Source: Schistosoma haematobium (Eukaryota > Platyhelminthes > Trematoda > Strigeidida > Schistosomatidae). Taken from it: a stretch of DNA of 64,000 nucleotides. A program made the translations under genes and the position numbers. Where the stretch lies: the NCBI RefSeq assembly GCF_000699445.3, contig NC_067196.1, positions 27,049,116-27,113,115 of the forward strand, given 5' to 3'. Shown in pieces: positions 1-11,533 of this stretch. Each line of letters opens with the position of its first letter. The first letter of the stretch is position 1. The notes beneath the pieces were generated by a model. It ran no database searches. It saw nothing but the letters and a program-made list of their open reading frames with translations, and was not told the DNA's origin.

Positions 1-46
1 TGGTGGTCTAGCTTCAACTGATTCATGATCTCGACCATTGATATTG
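1..46 (+). repeat. 3' tail of tRNA-derived SINE (cut by window start)
   Basis: The first 46 bases match the 3' end shared by the many SINE copies in this window: the segment ending in the 'tggtggtctagcttcaa' motif, then 'catgatctcgaccatt'. The tRNA-related part lies outside the window. Confidence 0.8.
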
Positions 47-1489
47 AATGCGCTAGAAATTACCCTACTTATAACACTATATAAAAACAACCGGAATAAT
101 CCGTTGAAAATAAACACAGAAAAAAAGGAAACAATTGCTCAATCAAATAGTTTCTTGCATTTTATAATTCATCTTCTTTGTGTCATTTGGAAAACAGATA
201 ATATTTCTGTCACCCAGAATGCTTAGGATGACTAATGTCTTAAAATTCCATCGTTGATGTTTCATTATTTATTTGTTAGATATTGTCAATATTTACAGCA
301 GATAAAATTAATCGGACACGTTTTATTTCGTTTGTTTTGAATAAATTGTTGTTTGACAATAAGTCTCACTAATGAGTTTCATATATATACGAAATGATCA
401 TACTATCTAATTCGTTATTCATAGTTTTAGACCTACTGAGAATATTTCGTCTAGAATTCTAGATATTATAGTTGGTTTCATTTTCATATAAGCCTTGGTC
501 GAAACTAACGGTTTCCACATAGACTATATTGTGTTATTGATACAGTTCTTCAGTTGTTATAAGATGGACTTAACGGCAAAGAAGTGATTGAATTTTTTTA
601 TTTCACGTTTTGTATTTTACGACTTTTGTTTTGGTGATTTAAATTGAATCAGCTTACGATCATTTTACATTATTTTAATTGTAATTATTGTAATTATTAA
701 TAGTCAACTATCATTTAATATAAAGCATTTATTTATAAATTAAATCTGTTTTATGGATGTTTGGGCTAACACGACAAAGGGGATATGAACACATATTTGG
801 TAAAACAAATTTATGATCTATCTTGACAACAAACATAAATGACCTAATAAATAAAGTCAGAAAAAAATAGATAGATTATGTTATGTAAATGTTGCGTTAT
901 GTTTTAATGTATGCTACAAGTTATCATTTTTGATACCAAGTTCAATTCACTAACAAAATAATGTCCATTTATACTAAATAAATGTTTCTTAAACAGATTG
1001 TCACTTATATACTCATAGTTTTCTTCATTGATTCTTTAGGTTTTAAACAATAAGAATGATCCAGACAAATTAACACAGAATTATTGTTCATTGTAAGGGA
1101 TATTTCTACATTTTATAAGAAAGTCATTAAACGAAAATATATTTTGATATAAGAATCATGAATTTTCTTATTTATTTGACCGTGATATTATTCCATATTA
1201 CAAGATGTCCAATTTACACATAAAGTAGTGACTATTATTCTCACAGTTGTACATGATTATTATAGATAACAATGAGCGTATCGTACACAACACAAAATAC
1301 CTACTTCTTAAAAATCTATGCAATATACTGTTGAATAAAGGACCTTTTTTCAAATATTAAAAATGAATCATAAGTAGACTTTTACCTGTTCAATAAACGG
1401 TCTCTTCAAACTTTAGACTTTTATAGTTATTAGTTTTGAAATATGTACAGATAATTCAGTTCTTTTGTTGTTTAATATGGGTGATTATT
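47..1489. other. AT-rich DNA, no gene seen
   Basis: Only short chance reading frames, rich in Ile, Asn, Lys and Phe. No repeat recognised apart from simple A/T runs. Confidence 0.6.
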
Positions 1490-1918
1490 TGTTATAACTT
1501 GTGGCCTGAGTGCCCTGTTAATGTATAACGTAACGATACCGCCAATTAAAGAGCAGTGAATTATCAATTGAACCAGTGACGCGTAAAACACATGCGAGCA
1601 GTCTGGAGTCCTGATTGGTCCCGCTTCCTGCCTAGCCCAACCAGTTAAGTCCAGAACGCCGATTTCAGCCTCTGAAATATGAATCATTTATTTCAAACAT
1701 ACGGGGTTTATATACCAGTCGAACAGACCACATCGTACCAATAAAATATGAAAGAACATTTGTACAAGAATTAGCCAAATGTGGCTGTGAATGAGGGAGG
1801 TAGTAATTAATGGACAAGGCATAATTTCAGAATGGCAAATGGTATAATATTAGTTCGTAGGTCAAAGCAAAGCTCATAATAAATGGGACACGGATATGAG
1901 TAATTTAGTTACATAACA
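1490..1918 (-). repeat. Solo LTR-like element (family A)
   Basis: This 429-bp island is GC-richer than its flanks. It starts TGTTATAAC and ends CATAACA on the + strand, so it has matching inverted ends of the TG...CA type. Read on the minus strand it has a promoter-like TATATAAACC (1705-1714), followed 13-18 bases later by AATAAA (1687-1692), the usual order in an LTR. Flanks show ATTAT at 1484-1488 and 1919-1923, a possible 5-bp target duplication, but it is offset by one base on the left and AT-rich. No internal retroelement coding sequence is attached, so it is probably a solo LTR. A minus-strand frame at 1472-1687 is not thought to be a gene. Confidence 0.5.
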
Positions 1919-3551
1919 ATTATATGATAAAAAGATACGTATAGTATTGGTTCATAATGGATCCCAAAAGTTACCATTCATTATGCTTATCGGGATCTAA
2001 CATTATTACTTAGAATAAAGTACAGTAATAACCTACTGAATAAAACTAATATAAAGGTATTCTTTCTCATCTTAAAAAAATTAATCATGTATTCTCAGGA
2101 CTACTAGTGATGCTAACACCACAGCTAATAATAATAATAATAGGAAAACATGTGAATATAATAAACAAGCACAATTGTACTTGATTAAGAAAGATTATAA
2201 TTACATTACCCGAATTAGGTCATTGAATAGTTAAGTTTACTATCGATCGATTGAGCCTGAGGTTAGCTTAGATAAGAAAAGATGTTGAACATATTTCTTT
2301 TGTACACCTTACTCTGGTTTTTAAATCCGAATTGTTACTGTTTCTACCGTTTGACAAAAAAATTACTGACCCGAAAAATAATTGAAAAATATTGGCTTAT
2401 TCTAGCACATGACATAACTTAATTCATTTTATCTTACCTTAAACGTCTCCACTTTTTGGATTATTAATTTAGACACATCATTATAGAATTTGATAAGAAT
2501 TCGTTAAAAAGACTATTCTTTGTTCATATTTATATGATGCGGTTTTTTTAGGCGATCGTCAAAAATAAAATATTTCAATTGATTATACTGAAATAGCTTC
2601 TTAAATGTAAATGAAATCTGTACAAATTTTTATAATGTAATGAAAAATTTATTGAAGAATAATGACTGTGTTCGCCCTGAAGGTGTAGGTAATTTTTTCT
2701 AACAGATTTCAATGTTTATGTTGAGGATATAGAATCACCAAGTACAATATAGGAGGAATAAAATCAAAATTGAAGATGAATTTTTATTATATAAATTTGT
2801 TCACTGTGAATGTTGCTCATGGACTTCCAGTTCAGTTTTCACTATAGTTTGTATTCATTGACAAGAAATAAGTTTATAAACTACTGTCATTTGGATCGAT
2901 ATATAACTGATCGTTATAATGTATTTAAGATTCCACTGGATCTTGATCGTAAAAGTTTTTATTCAAGAATTGAACTTACTACTCTAGTTTGCGTCGCAAA
3001 GAAGAAAAGAACAGCAGTAGTCTTGCTCACTGTATTGAAAATGGAGAATAGGAACTTAACGTTCAAAAATAGTCATTTATAGGAAAGATGTTTATTTATT
3101 GTGTAACAAAGAGGGTTTTAGAACAAGTTGGACGCACGATTTCAAACTATCTTGGTACTTATTGCTATTCATGATTTGTAAATGAATAATGTTTTCAGCA
3201 AACCATGGGAGATTACTCCTTCATTGATAAAGAACATTTTAAAATTTGTCATAAGACTTGTGATTTTATTCGTATTGGTGAATTTCCGGTATTATGCATT
3301 TTTAAATATAGATCTTGATGACCCTGTGTTCTATAGTTTTACTACTATACATTTTACCTTGAGTATGAGTTGATTTTCATCTGTAAATAATTATTATGAT
3401 ATCATTAATTATAACATCAGAATTTGATAGTTTGTACAGAAGTAGGAGTTTTATTTCTGTTATACCTTTGGTCAGCTAAACATTTATTTGAGAATTTATT
3501 ATTTAGTATGTAGAAATTCATCTGAAGTAATTTAGTAATGTCGATATTTTA
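1919..3551. other. AT-rich DNA, no gene seen
   Basis: Contains a short (AAT)n run near 2130 and several open frames of 60-90 codons (for example 2810-3082 and 3182-3373) with AT-driven composition and no recognisable motif. Confidence 0.55.
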
Positions 3552-3564
3552 TTGAAATAATTTT

Positions 3565-3844
3565 TAATGGCTGAGATCATGAGTCATTTGAAGCTAGACC
3601 ACCGTGGAAAACCTGCAAGCACTGGATGGCCGTTTCGTTCTGTTGTGGGACTCCTCAGAAGTGCACATCCTCGATCCCGCCTCGCAAGATTTGAACCCAT
3701 GACCTATCATTCTCGCGCGCGAACGCTTAACCACTAGACCACTGAGCCGGCATCCAACGGTGTTATTGTCTAACTTCAACTAATGAACGAAATCGAGTGA
3801 CTCATCCACCATTAAAAACTACTATAATATCCACAAAACCCCTT
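3565..3844 (-). mobile_element. SINE insertion with inverted 5' part (twin-priming form)
   Basis: From 3565 to about 3807 the SINE runs on the minus strand: 3' body, tRNA-related part with a B-box-like segment near 3690, A-box-like 'gagccggc' near 3750, then part of the 5' module. From about 3806 to 3844 the last 3' segment (ending 'cacaaaacccctt') runs on the plus strand. The two pieces are neighbours in the SINE and overlap by about 6 bases ('ccatta'). The whole is bracketed by an exact 13-bp direct repeat TTGAAATAATTTT (3552-3564 and 3845-3857). This is the structure expected when a LINE machine primes twice on one RNA. Confidence 0.8.
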
Positions 3845-3857
3845 TTGAAATAATTTT

Positions 3858-4800
3858 GTCTAAATAAAATTTTTTTCACATAATGTGGCCAATTAACTAA
3901 ACTGTCGATATTTGTCTACAAGCAATCGGTAAGTAGAATAAATTTTAATAAAATAAAGTTCTCGTAATGAAAATGAGAGTGGAACATTTTATGTAAAATA
4001 CTTCATATTAACATATTTAGTCCACAGCTGGCTTATTACTGACTAAGCACTGCGTGCATATATCATTGAAAGTAATATACATATAGACCATTTGCCATAT
4101 ATATATGTATATCCCGCTCAATAAAAAAATTTGTTTACGCCATATTACCAACAAAGTTATTAAAAATTAAATTCAACCAAACAATTTTTTAAAACCAGGA
4201 AATGCTGGTCATTTGTTTCATAGTAGTATAAACACTCAGGGATATAGGCACAGTAACCTAACCAGAAATCGAATATAAATTTTATTTTAATATTCGAATA
4301 ACAAATTGAAGAAAAACTAATGATTTCAAATTCTGTAAATATTATTAAAATAATTACGATCCAAGTAAAGTATACTGTTGAACTAAGTTAATAAGAATCT
4401 TACTTGTGAATGAACTGCATTGGATTTAATTCAAGCAATTTTCTAATTTCGTAATAGTGAATTTCAATATAAAACTATTGAATGATATATACTATTACTG
4501 AGTTAACATAAAAACAAAGCATATCATTTACATCTAAGAAGATATTAATACACAATAGAAGTGCAAATAAAATTAAATTATGTCTTATACCACTTCAGTG
4601 AATACGGTCGAATTCAACATAACGAAAATTTGTAATAAGAAAGACAGAATATTCAATTTTGTTTAGTAAACACAGATTTCACCGAAACAAACATTAATTT
4701 ATTTATTCAGAATTAATATTTGTCATCTTCAGATTGTATTTATATTGTATTTAAAATATTCCTTATTAGATAATCATTAATTAAAGTAAATTTACATTGG
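3858..4800. other. AT-rich DNA, no gene seen
   Basis: Nothing recognisable beyond short A/T runs and a short TA stretch near 4098-4113. Confidence 0.55.
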
Positions 4801-5214
4801 AAGATTCAAGTAAAACAATACCAAGTGAATTCAAAACGTCATCTTATTGCACAAGCAAGTAGCTATCAGGATTCAGTAGCTAAGTGAATAGCGCGATGGA
4901 TCCCAGTCCCAGACTGAACATCATCCATGAAATTTACGTTCATCCAGCTGACGAGTCCTAAATAGAACGAAGCGCGCTTCTTGAATTCCACTGCTAGCCA
5001 CTATCTATCTTTGCTCCAAAAGCTTATGAATTAAGGCAATATCGTGGCAACCCGTACAAAATGCATATATACTAACAAGTGACTGATGAATTACGGTCCT
5101 AAACAACAATGCAAGTTACAAGGAAATAATATCAAGTGAATTCAAAACTTCATCCCATTTCACAAGCAAGTGACTATTAGGATTTAGTAACTAAGTGAAT
5201 AACACGATGACGTT
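4801..5214 (+). repeat. Sm-alpha-like hammerhead repeat, tandem 1.3 units
   Basis: A first unit starts near 4801 and carries a hammerhead ribozyme (see 4941-4998). The opening segment then recurs: 'caagtgaattcaaaac' at 4822 and again at 5133, giving a period of about 311 bp. The second unit stops near 5210, after the motif 'ctaagtgaataacacgatga', so the array is one unit plus about 100 bp. Schistosome satellite or SINE-like DNA of the Sm-alpha family is known to encode hammerheads in units of about this size. Tandem copies of one unit fit that biology. Confidence 0.75.
4941..4998 (+). ncRNA. Hammerhead ribozyme (degenerate)
   Basis: The conserved core CTGACGAG lies at 4947-4954 and satisfies the CUGANGA rule. 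Stem II is GTCC (4954-4957) with GAAC (4964-4967), which leaves one C/A mismatch. The GAA core follows at 4968-4970. Stem I pairs 'catccag' (4940-4946) with 'ttgaatt' after the cleavage position; several positions are weak. The usual GTC before the cut is TTC here, the base after GAA is G rather than A, and stem III is nearly lost. I infer weak or no activity. Confidence 0.7.
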
Positions 5215-6456
5215 CTCATTATCTTTGTTTACATAGTTTACTATATTTATATGAAATTAGGCTTTTTATTTTTTTTTTAACATTTATCATTCATAAATAA
5301 ATTTCACATTATTAATAACTATTTCTTGTAAAAAAAAATAAAAAAACAAAAAAAAATTTTATTTCATGGATAAAATATTTTTTGTCTTAGAAACTAAATT
5401 AATAAACAATAATAATACTTGTGATTTATGTGTATAATTCTATAAAGTATTCTAGCAATCTAAATATTATAGGTTAATGAGTGCTTTTCATAATACAGTA
5501 ATTATTTATGTTATAAATTAATTTTACAGGAAGTATGTTTTCTATTTCTATTTTTTTTGTTCTTTCCTATTTTTTTTGTTTTTTATAACATGTAAACTTT
5601 GATGATTGATAAGAAGAAGCAGTAGTAGTAGTAGTAGTAGGAGGAGGAGAAGTAGGAGAAAAGAGCAAAGATTGTAACCTTATGAATATTAAGTTTTATA
5701 GATAACATCTAATAGAATATAAAACTATTCAATTAACATTCATTAATAAAATAATATTTAGGGTAAATTTAGGACACAATCATTATTTGTAAGGTTGTTG
5801 TTGTGAAAATATCACTAAAAATTGTTTCATTGGTATACAATACCAGTCTCAATATTGTGTCATTATTATCATTATTATTATTATTAGTTGTCATGGATTT
5901 GTATTTTATTGTGTATATGTATTTGATTATCATTTCTTGGTAGATGACTTCATGAACGACTGTAACTATATTACAAATATGAAGTTAATCCAATGATAAC
6001 CAATAGTAGAAATAAACATACTGGTTCTTTTGTTTATGAGATTTCTCAATTGAATGTATCTGCTTCTTGGTGTTGATTACTACAGTTAAACTCATAACCA
6101 TTATTAATTGATTTAAATGCCAGTATATTATTCACTAAATTATTGAGCTATAATAGCTATTTAAATTATTCAACTCCTTTGATATTTACACTTCCCTAAT
6201 AGATGTTTGAATTATTATGATTCAGAATTAAAATATACACGGTCTAACTAGCAATATAAATAAATGTGAAAACGTCTATTGTTATTGTATTGATTTTATC
6301 TATCATTTCACAAATTCTATTAAGATATCTTCTAACAATTACATAAATTCACTAACAGGATGATGAATGTGTATGACTGAATTAACACTTTGAAAGTCTT
6401 ATTTATTATTTAAAATATTTGTTCAGTTACTTTAGGTAGATGAATAATGCTAAAAC
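5215..6456. other. AT-rich DNA with homopolymer tracts
   Basis: Long T and A runs lie at about 5261-5280 and 5330-5360. A (TTA)n stretch lies near 5866-5887. No gene recognised. Confidence 0.6.
5611..5660 (+). repeat. Trinucleotide microsatellite (AGT/AGG)n
   Basis: Consecutive aag, agt and agg triplets form a purine-rich run of about 50 bases. Confidence 0.85.
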
Positions 6457-6468
6457 AAATAAATAACT

Positions 6469-6693
6469 CAATTTCGTGAATTGATTAAAGTTAGACATTA
6501 ACACCGTTGGATGTCGGCTCAGTGGTCTAGAGGCTAAGTGTTCGCGCTCAATACCGGTGGGTGCCGGGTTCGGATCTTGCAAGGCGGAATCGTGGATGCG
6601 CACTGCTGAGAAGTCCTATACTAAGATGAGAAGACCATCCAGTGCTTCCAGGTTTTCCACCGTGTTCTAGCTTCAATTGACTCATGAAATATT
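6469..6693 (+). mobile_element. tRNA-derived SINE, 5'-shortened, with target duplication
   Basis: Plus-strand copy starting in the 5' module ('gtgaattgattaaagttag'), through the tRNA-like part (A-box-like 'ggctcagtggtctagagg', B-box-like 'gggttcggatc') to the 3' body ending near 'gactcatgaaat'. It is flanked by an exact 12-bp direct repeat AAATAAATAACT (6457-6468 and 6694-6705), as expected from retroposition. It lacks the final 'ccacaaaacccc' tail. Confidence 0.85.
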
Positions 6694-6868
6694 AAATAAA
6701 TAACTGTCACTATTAAAATAATGTGTGCCAAAAATTGTTTTCAGTTTCTTTAATAATATCATTCATAAAATAAACGATAATAGTACAACTGGTAATAATG
6801 TTTTTTTAAAAATATAATTTTTAGATAAAAAGAATATACACAATGAGACAAACGTTACTGAAGGTAAC

Positions 6869-7838
6869 TCAGGGCTGTCCACTCTCTCCATTCTTGTTTA
6901 ACTTTCTCGTCGACGTACTTTTAGAGATAACACTCTCCTCATCCAAATTTCCAGGGGTTGAACTTCTACCGGGAGGTTCACTTGTTGACTTAGAATATAC
7001 TGATGACATAGTTTTATTTGGTGAAGACGCTGACAAAATGCAGAGTCTTCTGACCACTCTAAGCAACAATGCAAGCATGTTCGGGATGCGATTCTCCCCC
7101 TCGAAATGTAAAATGTTGCTTCAGGATTGGGTTGCATCGACACCCGAACTAATGGTAGGGAGTGAAGTAATTGAGCGTGTCGATCGCTTCACTTATCTTG
7201 AAAATCTCATCAGTCCTTGTGGTCTGGTGTGTGACGAAATCTCAGCACGGATACAGAAGGCTCGACTAGCTTTTGCCAAATTACGTCATTTATGGCGTAG
7301 GCGAGATATCCGTCTATCAACCAAAGGACGTGTTTACTGCGCAGCAGTTCGTTCCGTCCTACTTTATGGCAGTGAAACATGGCCTGTAAGAGTAGAGGAT
7401 ATCCGTAGGCTACTAGTATTTGATCATAGGTGTCTTCGAAACATTGCTCGCATATCATGGGAACATCGAGTAAGTAACACAGTTGTTAGGAAACGGGTAC
7501 TAGGTAAGGATGGCAAATCAATTGATGAAGTAGTGAAACTTCATCAGTTGAGATGACTGGGACACGTGTTACGTATGCCCAACCACCGACTGCCTCGATG
7601 TGCTATGTTCAGTGGTATAGGAGTAGGTTGGAAGAAAGCTAGGGGCGGCCAGACCAAAACATGGCACAAGTCCATGAAGTCACTGACAAGTGGACTGAGT
7701 CATGTTGGTAGGTGTAGACTACGTGGTTGGGGACCGCGAGATGATAGCAACCGATGGTTAGAGACCCTGAATGACATGGCTCAAAATCGTTTGCAATGGC
7801 GCAGGTGCATCCACTCTTTGTGTTCTCCCAAATTCTAA
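6869..7838 (+). pseudogene. RTE reverse transcriptase, C-terminal part
   Basis: The open frame starts at the RT motif 'QGCPLSPFLFNF', which lacks its upstream half. The catalytic motif is Y-T-D-D at 6996-7007 instead of the family's Y-A-D-D; the two Asp are kept, so the change may or may not harm activity. Downstream lies the thumb or connection part with 'LLYGSETW' and 'RCLRNIARISW', then a basic C-terminus ending 'HSLCSPKF' at 7838. A TGA at 7554-7556 replaces the Trp codon seen in the longer copy. Endonuclease and the first RT motifs are absent, so the copy cannot be functional. Confidence 0.92.
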
Positions 7839-8076
7839 TCCTCTGAATTCTTCATGTCCCTTGTTTTTTCCTCTTCCCAAATTTATTTCACTGGATTATA
7901 CTCTTTAAATAACATCTTCAAACCCTAATTTTTCTGATTACAGCTTATAATTTTACTACATCTAGCACTACGGGATTTGAATGGACAACAGCATCTCTGT
8001 GCTAATGTGGTGTGGCAACTCGAACTGATGTACGTACGTACGAAGTTCTACGTTGGTGATGAGTGACTGACTGACT
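6869..8076 (+). mobile_element. RTE-like LINE, 5'-truncated copy
   Basis: The copy begins inside the reverse transcriptase and runs through the 3' untranslated region to a (TGAC)n tail at about 8064-8076. It is flanked by a 12-bp duplication, ACTGAAGGTAAC (6857-6868) and ACTAAAGGTAAC (8077-8088), with one mismatch. It is nearly identical to 55703-56793 of the longer copy but keeps a 107-bp segment (7278-7384) that the other has lost. High similarity suggests fairly recent activity of the family. Confidence 0.92.
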
Positions 8077-8088
8077 ACTAAAGGTAAC

Positions 8089-8758
8089 AGTATTATTTAT
8101 AATTTCGGACTTAAATAACACGCAGAAAGCGTTTTTGAGTACATAACTCTGGTTTTCCCAAATGTGCAGCAAATATTTTGGTATTGATAAGAAAAGGGAT
8201 GTTCACTGTTATTAGCAGCTTCCTATCTATCTTTTAAATGACTCTGAACGCAAAGAACTCGTCACCGAACCAGTCTTTCTTCTTATATATTATTCTTTTC
8301 TGCATCCTTTACACAACTGATTCATTTGTTTTTGCTTGGAAACTTCCGCTTTATAACAGTGAGTACATTTGGATTTTTGTTTCCACATAAAGTTTTATTC
8401 ATGTCGTGATTCGACTAAAATTACTGATAATTTTCCAAAACAATGCATTCTGTTCGGTAAAAGCTTTCTTTTGTCTGTCCCGTGCGTTGCAAATAATAAA
8501 TAATACTGTTAGACACAATAGATTCTATATTTATCGACTGATGTTGAATGAATATCCCCCACAGCGGTAAATATTTATTACACAATTAAATGTTCGGTCT
8601 GTAATTAGCTATCTCAACGTAACATAACTAACAATTATGATTACTTTTAAACATTTGGAATAATTTGTTTTGTCTCAAAATGGTGTATTATAAAAACGAT
8701 AAATACATATGTTCTTCAAAAAGCATTATTTTCATTCGTTTTTAGAAATTTCTTTGGT
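8089..8758. other. AT-rich DNA, no gene seen
   Basis: Nothing recognisable. Confidence 0.55.
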
Positions 8759-8775
8759 TTCTGACTATTATCTAT

Positions 8776-9092
8776 GATTTTTAATGGTTGAATTCATGAA
8801 TCAAATAAGGCTAGACCATCATTGGAAACTTAAAAGCACTGGACGACCGTTTCGTCCTGGCGTGGCAATCCTCAGCAGTCTGCATCAACGGTCTGGAGGT
8901 CAAGCGTTTGCCCGCGAAACCAAATGTCCTGTATTCGAGTCCCGAGTGTAGGGTGGTTGATGCTTACTGCTGAAAAGTCCAATACTAGAACAAAAAGACC
9001 GTCCAGTGCTTTCATTTTTTCTGTAATGGCCTAGCTTTAATCTATTCATGAATTCAACTATTAAAAATCACTACACTATCCACAAAACCCTA
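8776..9092. repeat. Inverted SINE pair (head-to-head)
   Basis: 8776-8890 is the SINE 3' body on the minus strand. From 8891 to 9092 a plus-strand copy follows, from inside the tRNA-like part ('ggtctggaggtcaagcg') to the 3' tail 'ccacaaaaccctattctg'. The same body segment is therefore present twice in opposite directions and could fold into a hairpin. Possible diverged target repeats lie at 8759-8775 and 9093-9108 (both resemble ttctga-tatt-tctat), though 'ttctgata' is also the SINE's own end. Confidence 0.75.
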
Positions 9093-9108
9093 TTCTGATA
9101 TTGTCTAT

Positions 9109-9480
9109 AACTTGACTTGAAAATATTACATTTAGCCAGTTGTACTATTATCTAAAAAACTGTCTTTTCAATAGGGCTAATGTAACATGGGTAGTTCAGC
9201 ATTTGTTTGAGAATTACACATAATTAACAGAGATTACAGTTTTCTTAATGACGTATATATCCTTTGAAATTTAGAAAGTTGGATGAGTTTCACTAGAAAT
9301 TTATTCAGCTTTTACGATTTTTGGAATGAAAAAGTAGCAAAAATTACTCAGAAATACTTTGTACTAGAATATGACAAAATGTCATTAATTACTTGTGGTG
9401 CATATACATATATTGTGCACTCACGTGATTACCATTTAGCGTAATTACTGGAGTATCTATTTCATATTCGTATCAGAAAC
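9109..9480. other. AT-rich DNA, no gene seen
   Basis: Nothing recognisable. Confidence 0.55.
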
Positions 9481-9765
9481 GTTTTGTGGAGATTGTAGCA
9501 ATTTCAATAGTTGAGATCATAAGTCAACTGAAGCTAGACCTTAATGGAAAATCTGGAAGCACTGGATGACTGTTTCGTCCTATTGTGAGACCCCTCAGCA
9601 GTTCGCATCCACGACCCAGCCTAGTGAGATTCGAACCCAGGACCTATCAGTTTCGCTCGCTCGCGAGCCCTACAGTAGGATGAGACGGCTATCCAGTGCT
9701 TCCAGGTTTTCCATTGTGGTTTATCTTCAATTGACTACTGATTTCAACTATTGATATTTCACAAT
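9481..9765. repeat. Inverted SINE pair (head-to-head)
   Basis: 9481-9666 runs on the minus strand from the 3' tail ('gttttgtggagattgtag') through the body into the tRNA-like part ('gattcgaacccaggacc'). The join is in a 'cgctcgctcgcgag' stretch. 9667-9765 is the SINE 3' body on the plus strand. About 90 bp of body occur in both orientations. Confidence 0.75.
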
Positions 9766-11015
9766 CATTTCAATAACTCACAAATTTTTATGAAAAAATC
9801 ATAAATTTACTACTACATATTCTTATGTAGTCTTTGGTCAGAATGTTTCTCAACAAAAGTAATGTAAACTGTAAAACCATCTGTTTCATGATTTTCTGAC
9901 TTATACAGATTGTTGTAAATTTGGAAAAAAATTCTAAAATTATTTGAATTATTTACTTAACAAAGTCGCATGTTTATATTTCTAATACGAAATAAAAAGA
10001 CAGATACTGACTAAACTATATTGCATGATTTTTATATGTATATTTGGTTCGTCGATAGAACAAGTATAATTTCCATTTTTACGATATACTCAGCTCATTA
10101 TTACATAATTTATCAAAACCATCTATTTAACGGTGCATAATAAATACTTTTAAAGAAAAAAAATGAAAAACGTTCTTTCTCCTTTGCAAATGTTTACATG
10201 AAGTAACTGTTCAAGTGCGTCACATCACTTACAAATGAGTATGGTTTATAGTGAAATAGATTTCAACGATAAATATAGTGAATTACCTTTTTAAGACAAA
10301 AAGTGGATTATGGTTTATAAAAATCATAATATTCTAAAATAAATATTGAATTATGACATAGATTGAACTCAGGCATAAATACTTGAAATATCTGACTGTT
10401 GTAGACATATTACCTCCAGATATTCTAACTAATCAGGGTTATCTGTATAAGTTACTTAAAAAAATGAAGATTTCAATTGTAGACATTTAAATACTGGACT
10501 CGGTGGACGTTTAGATTTCAAGTTTACTTTAAATACCAAAATCCTTACTTTCGACAGACAGAAATAATTAATTATGGTCATATTGTCAGTATTCAAAAGA
10601 ATCAAGGTAATATCACGATTTTTTGCTAAATTTCTAAATATTATTAGCAAAGTTTGAATGGAATAATTCTAATTTGCACGAATGGGTAAACTAAGGTATT
10701 CATTGTTTTGTTTTTTTGTTAATCAGCAGAGTATAATATAAAGAATAATGACAAGTAGATTATTTTTTAATTGACTATTTTTCTGAAAATAAGTTTGGTC
10801 TAGAAAAATTCTGACAACGAATTGCATTTGATAAAACAATTAGGTTTTTATAATTTTTGGCCGGAAGCTTTTGATTCATGAAAATCAAAAAGAAAACAAA
10901 AGTTTTCACAACCAATTGAGACCAAGATGGATAAAATCACTTTATAACCTAAACAAATCTAAAGTTGCGATAAACTTCTAGAATACTCATTTTTTTAATT
11001 TTTATATGAAATATT
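9766..11015. other. AT-rich DNA, no gene seen
   Basis: Only short chance frames; no repeat recognised. Confidence 0.55.
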
Positions 11016-11026
11016 CATTGCACTGT

Positions 11027-11522
11027 TTATTTATTTTATTTATTTTAACACATAGATATTGGTACAAGGAGGCACCAAATACATATGCGCCACACAAATC
11101 TGATTCGATATGTGTGAGGGCTGTGATACTGCCCGGGTGCCCAAACCGAAGCAGATGGTTTTCTTAGGGGGCCACTCCCCGAGCCTTCGACCTGAATGTC
11201 TGATCCACAAGGCAGTGGAGCATCGTAAGGAGATGCAGTCACATGGAAGCCGGTGACCAACAACTGGTTCATACGCCATTTGTTCCTGCAGGATACTGAA
11301 GCCCATGTGCACCATTGGTTTTGAATCCGGTTAAAGCGCCGGACATTCGCTTTTCGTCCTCTCATTTTCGTAAACAACACCCCCGCCACGAGAAGGCAGT
11401 GAGTAGGACTTCCTGGCAGAGGCTATATACGCGTGGCCATGTGGGAGCATTTCGAGAGGGAGAACGAACTCTCCCCACTCTCGGCCTTACCAGGGCATTT
11501 GGGGCATTGTGCATTTGGGGGC
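11027..11522 (-). mobile_element. GC-rich 496-bp retroposon with AATAAA-type tail
   Basis: A sharply bounded island, about half G+C in an AT-rich setting. The exact 11-bp repeat CATTGCACTGT lies at 11016-11026 and 11523-11533. On the minus strand the element ends in an A-rich tail of TAAA/ATAAA units (11027-11049), so it looks like a retroposed RNA copy. It has open frames in the same strand (11045-11389 and 11040-11315) with no motif I can name. It may be a non-autonomous retroposon or a 5'-truncated LINE of a family other than the two RTEs here. No Pol III boxes were identified with confidence. Confidence 0.8.
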
Positions 11523-11533
11523 CATTGCACTGT

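Noticed and set aside
1472..1687. Minus-strand open frame of 71 codons in the GC-richer island
   Set aside because: It lies across the TATA/AATAAA part of the LTR-like unit, and nothing in it resembles a protein family.
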